Below are positions 50,201-56,200 of a stretch of 64,000 nucleotides of DNA, piece by piece. Origin of the DNA: Drosophila persimilis (lineage: Eukaryota > Arthropoda > Insecta > Diptera > Drosophilidae); NCBI RefSeq assembly GCF_003286085.1, contig NW_020825289.1, positions 10,106,001 through 10,170,000 of the forward strand, written 5' to 3'. Each line of letters starts with the position of its first letter. Position 1 is the first letter of the stretch. Below the pieces are notes generated by a model, which was not told where the DNA came from, ran no database searches, and was given only the letters and a program-made list of their open reading frames with translations. Both the position numbers and the translations under genes were made by a program.

Positions 50201-53200
50201 CTGCTATTTCAGCATTGTCAAGGGGTTCCCGCCCGTGTCGCCCTTCATCGGTGTCAGCCCCACGCTCTGTTTCCTGCTCAAAGAGAAGAAGCCTCTCTGT
50301 TGTCTGCAGCTGGCTCAGGTGAGACTCGGGACTGACGTGACTGACGGGGCTCCGTTCCACTGAAAACACGGTAATTCTCTACAGGTATGCGAGCACTGCA
50401 GCTATAGGAATGCCAAGGAGTACCAGTGGCAGAACAAGACGATCATTCTGGCCGCCGACTATGCCTCTAGCGGTATATACAACTTCATCATTCCGCTGAG
50501 AGCTCACTTTCGCTCGAAGACCTCACTCAATCCCATTATCCTGCTGCTGGAGCGACGTCCGGACGTGGCCTTCCTGGACGCCCTCTCCTACTTTCCCCTC
50601 GTGGGTATTTCTTATGCCACGCCACTTCACCGAGCTAAATCTTTCATTTTGGGGACAGGTGTACTGGATGCTGGGATCAATCGACTGCCTCGACGATCTC
50701 CTGCGTGCGGGCATCACGCTGGCCGAGAGCGTGGTAGTGGTCAACAAGGAGCTGTCGAACTCGGCCGAGGAGGATTCCCTCTCCGACTGCAACACCATAG
50801 TAGCTGTGCAGAACATGTTCAAGTGAGTGCAGTACAGTAGTAGCCAGTAGTTTCGGAACCGGAATCGATCCTTTCATTCCCTTACAGATTCTTTCCCAGC
50901 ATCAAGAGCATCACTGAGCTGTCGCAGAGCTCAAACATGCGGTTTATGCAGTTCCGGGCCCACGACAAGTACGCCCTGCACCTGAGCAAAATGGAAAAGG
51001 TCCGTAACGAGTTGGCCCCGCCTGCCCCCGGCAGATGTCAGTTGGTTAATTTGCCGCTCACTTCTTTGCAGCGCGAAAAGGAGCGTGGATCGCACATCTC
51101 GTACATGTTCCGCCTGCCGTTTGCGGCGGGGGCCGTGTTTAGCGCCTCCATGCTGGACACGCTGCTGTACCAGGCATTCGTGAAGGATTATGTGATTACG
51201 TTTGTGCGCCTCCTGCTGGGGATTGACCAGGCCCCGGGCAGCGGTTTCCTGACCTCGGTAAGTACCAGCGGACAGCCGCTGACCGCCTCCAATGGGGTAG
51301 ATAATGGAATCGAGTGCCTATGCCCGACAGATGCGCATCACCAAGGAGGACATGTGGATACGCACCTACGGCCGGCTCTACCAGAAGCTGTGCTCGACCA
51401 CCTGCGAGATACCGATTGGCATCTACCGCACCCAGGACACCTCGAATGCGGACACGTCACATGTGAGTAACTCGCCGGTCGATAGATGGGGACCCTTCTC
51501 GGCCTTCGGCAGGCATTGTGTGCGCTTGCGTCCATCGGTGAGTCCAAAGCAAAGGCAAACAGCAACTCAAGATTCGGGCTTCAAGCTTCCAATCTCCACC
51601 TCCTCCTCTTCCCTCGGTCTTCTGGGGCTTTCGGGGCACGCCGCTCCAGAGACAGCCCCGCCCCATCACTTTCTAACCCTACTAACACGCTCACTCACAC
51701 AAACTCACACACATAGCCTGTCTATCTATCTCTCTCTCTCTCTATATCTCTCTCTTTCTCTGTATCTAACTCTATCTCTTATTCTGTCTCTTGCTCACAT
51801 ATTCGTATTTCGAGTTGCGATTAGGTACACACACCAGAACAAATCGAAATTAAATTCAAGAAAATAATCGAATCGAATCGAATCGAACAATTTTAAACTT
51901 GATTTGCCTATTACTGAATTGAGTTCTCCCGTTTCCCAGTTAACGCCTGATCGTAATTTCTGTTTTAGTTTTCGTTTCACAATCCCCGAGTTGGTCTTTC
52001 GTTTGTACTTTTGATTTCTCAATCACACGCTTACGCCTTGATATTTTCAATACTACTCAACTGCATTTGGGTCTGAAGTCTGTCTATTCATCCTAAAAAG
52101 TTGTGCATTACCTCCAGTTTCGTTAAGTGCATAAAAAACATGTAAAGTCTTTCTCGCTCTCGCTCTCGCTCTCTCTCTCTCTCTCCTTATAAATATATAC
52201 ATATATATATCCAAGTATATACAGTCTTTTCCTCCTATTTGAGTAAATGGGAGATGTTTAGATTTATCAAATATACAATATATACCTCCTAATGCTCGAT
52301 GCCACTAGCGGAGTTTTCCCACTCAAATTAAACTCCCCCATCAAAAATCAAATCGAATTATACATATATACATTAAGTACATATGTACTTGTACATATAC
52401 TCTCGTATAAATAATGCATAGCGTGCTGATTCTGGTTTCAGTTTCGATTCTGCCTCCCGTTCCCGTCCCTTAACCGATTTCAATTTTTTTATTTTTACTG
52501 CCAGATCCCCGCCCATTCCTCCCTCGACCTTTTCCTTTTTGGCTTAATTTGCTGCAGTAAAATCATTTTTCATTCGGCTGAAACACTGAACGGATCCCAA
52601 TTACCATATGAAAGAGTTGTGTGAGCATTCCCGATCAGGTCAATCAAATTACTTACAAATTACACATACGACCCGTTGAACAGTTCAAAAAGAAAACCGA
52701 AACAAATTGAACAAAAATTAATTGCGTTTGTATTGGACCTGACGCACACGCACGCAGTGAGTCCGCCCCGCCCCCATATCCCCCAAAAATATGATACGAT
52801 AAAAAAATCCAAAGAAATACCGTAAATACCGAAAATACCAGCTACACTTCATACAATCTCATACCCGAATCCGTATGCTTGCCCCATTAGCCGACCGGCC
52901 ACCAATTGTGTATCCACGTGTGTGTGTGTGTGTGTGTACGTGTATGTAGAACTAGCAGTAAATACGCCCCTCCGGGACTGTGGTAGCCGTAGTAGCTCTC
53001 TATGTTTCTATATGTTTCTCTATAGGGTCCTGCGTGACCTGTTGGCTGCTGCATGTTTGGTTTTTCCGACTTTAATTTGGTTTTCTGTTCTGTTCCTGTT
53101 TCTGTTTCCGTTTCTGGTACTGTTTCCGTTTCCGCTTCAGTTTGTTCGGGCTTGTGTTGTTTGCATGCCGCTTTTAATTAGCTGATTGCATTTTCTTGTT

Positions 53201-56200
53201 CTGTCAGGCCTTGCCAGCCCACTTTCCCACTTGCCCACTATCCTTTCCTCAAACTCATTTTGAAGCATGGAAAATTCTACCAATTGTTCCTAGTTTTGTC
53301 GCCGGTTTGACATGGAGCTCATTAAAAATGTCTGCTTGATTTAAAAACCAATACGTGTTGGCAGAGGAGAAGAAAGGAAAGAATCAATGGTATAATTGGC
53401 AAAAATAAAGAAAAATAATTAGAAATTTCATCAGATTAGAGAACCCTGAAAAGTATAAGAAAAGTATTTCCCACAGCGGAAATTTATTCTTCGTAAAGCA
53501 TCCGCTTAGCGCTTGCCCCGCACTTTTTTGCTTAGTGTTTTCTTCTTTTTGGTTGAGAAACTTTTTTTGTTTCGGCTTCTTAAATCAATAAATCGCGTCA
53601 ATTAATTTCGTTAGGTTTTGTTTTTAATAATTTAAATGTGCTTACGTACATCGCTTGGAAAAGATGTTCTGTTCCACAGCATGTTTATACTCGTATTACA
53701 TAAATGTTAACTTTTTTGCTGTGGCCAACACCAACACGAACACGAACAGAACCAACAAAACACCACCACCATACACCTCTCTCGCACACACATACTGCGA
53801 GTATACATACATACATAAATGAAAACGAGCACACAGAGAGCAGTGAGAGCAATTTGCCATTTCAATTAAAAACCAATTAAATATGTAAATCATTTTGTGT
53901 TTAACCGAACCTCATCGAAAAATTTGCATACACCAAAAAAATCTATGCCATGCCCCAGTACGACGAGGAGACTGGCACGCCCGACTCCACCAAGGACTCC
54001 ACGGAAATGCTGCGCGGGGTCACCTACCGGCCGCCGTCCTCGGCAACAGGTGGGGCCAGCAGCCCCAGCTTTCGGGCCCCGTCGCAGCCGCAGCAGCGCC
54101 AGAGGTCGGTCAACTGTCTGGGCGGTTGCTCGGAGCGTAAGGGATCATCTGTAAGTAGTATTCGATTCGAGAGCACTTTCCATTCCCACCTCTACTCGAC
54201 GCGACCCGACCCGACCCGACTCGACTCAAATCTTGTTTCTGTGTGGGCCAAGTGGGTTACCGTTTATCGTTTACCGTTTACCGTTTACTGGTTGAGGTTT
54301 AGGTTAAGGTGGCTAAGGTAGGTCGTCTTGACTCGTCCTATCGCTTTTGCAGCATGAAGTTTTGTTCTACTAGCATGCCTCACAACAACTAAAACAACTA
54401 CCGCTGATGGCCACTGGTCAACCAATCATCATCGATCATCTCAGCAACAACACTCACACAGGATCAACCAGAACTTTAATATACATTATCGAACATACAG
54501 AGAACTCCTCTCCACTATTGAGTAAACGATGGCTTCCTCTTTTAGTACTCCATCAATCTGGCCGACGAGGCCAAGGACAATCATGCACAGCAGATCGAGC
54601 GCGCGGAGATCGCCAACCTGGTGAGGAGTCGCATGGAGTCCTTGAACCTGCCCACCAACGACTACGATGACGTGAGCGAGAAGCGGAACCACTTGTCCTA
54701 TGTGATAATCAACCCGAGCTGTGATCTCAAGCTGGAGGAGGGCGATCTCATGTGAGTCCAATCATCCCTGCAGCAGGACCACCATCACTTTTCTCTACCA
54801 CATTTCACATTTCATTCCACAGCTACTTGGTGCGGCCGTCGCCGTTCTCGGCCCAAAAGACCTTCGAGCGCCACAATTCGCGTCGCAAGTCGAACATCTC
54901 GTTCTGCTCGAACATCAACCTGGGCGCCACTTGTGGGCCCCAGATGCAAAACATGTCCAACACCGCCGTCGGGGCTGGGTCGCGTCGCGGCTCCGGCATC
55001 GCCGGTTTGAACCCAATGCAAATGCAGAGCGTTCAGACTTTGGCCGGGTATGGATCATCCTCGCAGCGCTGTACCCCACCGATGCAGCAAATTAAATCGA
55101 ATTCTCTTTCTCTACCCGACAGTCCGACGGTGGTTGGCAATCAGCGTGGACGGAGTAACTCATTGCGGGTTGGCTATTATTCCTTCTTCCACACCCACAC
55201 CTATACCCACACGTACACCACCGCCCCACCCCCACACACCTCTTCCTCGCTCTCCCCCCCTCTCTTTTTCTCTATGTTTGTTGATTTAACTCACCTTCCT
55301 CTCGTTGGTTTGTTCGATTTCCGTTAAGATACACCAAGAGCTAACTCTACGGTCTCCAAGGTCTAAGCATATCTGCCTGTAAATCATCTTCAAGAGAGTT
55401 TCTTGCTTATTTTGTTTATCTATTTATGGCTTTGGGTTCATTCAAAGCAGTTAAACGCACAGTTGTATCTACAAATTTAACCCACACATTAGATACATAG
55501 ATACATAATGTATTTTATATTGCTGTCAAAACAATGATTCAAGCTTAGACCTTGGGCTTTGCCTGCGGCCGCAGTGTAGACGCTGTCCTAGGGAATGTAA
55601 ATTTGGGCTGGCCATGGGTCTTCAGCTCCAGTTCGCAGTCCATCACACACCTCGTTATCTTAGTTAAGTTTTTTTAACAAATTGGCTACAACAAAATACA
55701 TAGAGGCTCGGTCCATTCGGGGCCAGCAATTGCACTCACACACTGAGCATCAAAATTCTCGTATCAAAGTTAAGCCGCAGAGCACTCTACCGATCAGCAC
55801 GGCAGCCACATCAATAGCAGAGGCAGAGGCAGAAGCAGAAGCAGCACCGGCAACATCCAGAAGCACACCACTGCAACAGCAGCAACAACAATCCCTAGTC
55901 ATAGTATCAACGCAGGGCTTGGCCCAGAATCACAGACCACAGAATACTATCAGAACCAGAGTCAAATGTAGATCAGTATGTCGGCAGGAGCGAGCAGAAA
56001 TTCTAGATTTTTGTCGCTGTGTTTGCTTTTTTTTTTGAGTGACTGTAACTGCAACTGCAACTGCAACTTCAACTGCAAGAATAGCCAATTTGTATGTGTA
56101 TTGTAATTGCGTTTTGTTGGTATCACAAGCACCTGCGCTGGGTTATCTCCCCTCACTAATCGCCAAACACTTGCGTGGATATTTCCTTGCTCCTCTGTCC

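Larger units (their letters stand above)
51463..53958. other. SLO2 intron 23
   Basis: 2.5 kb, full of simple sequence (CT/TCTA runs at 51.72-51.79, CT at 52.15, TA at 52.20, TG at 52.92 kb). No additional exon or RNA gene recognised. Confidence 0.45.
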
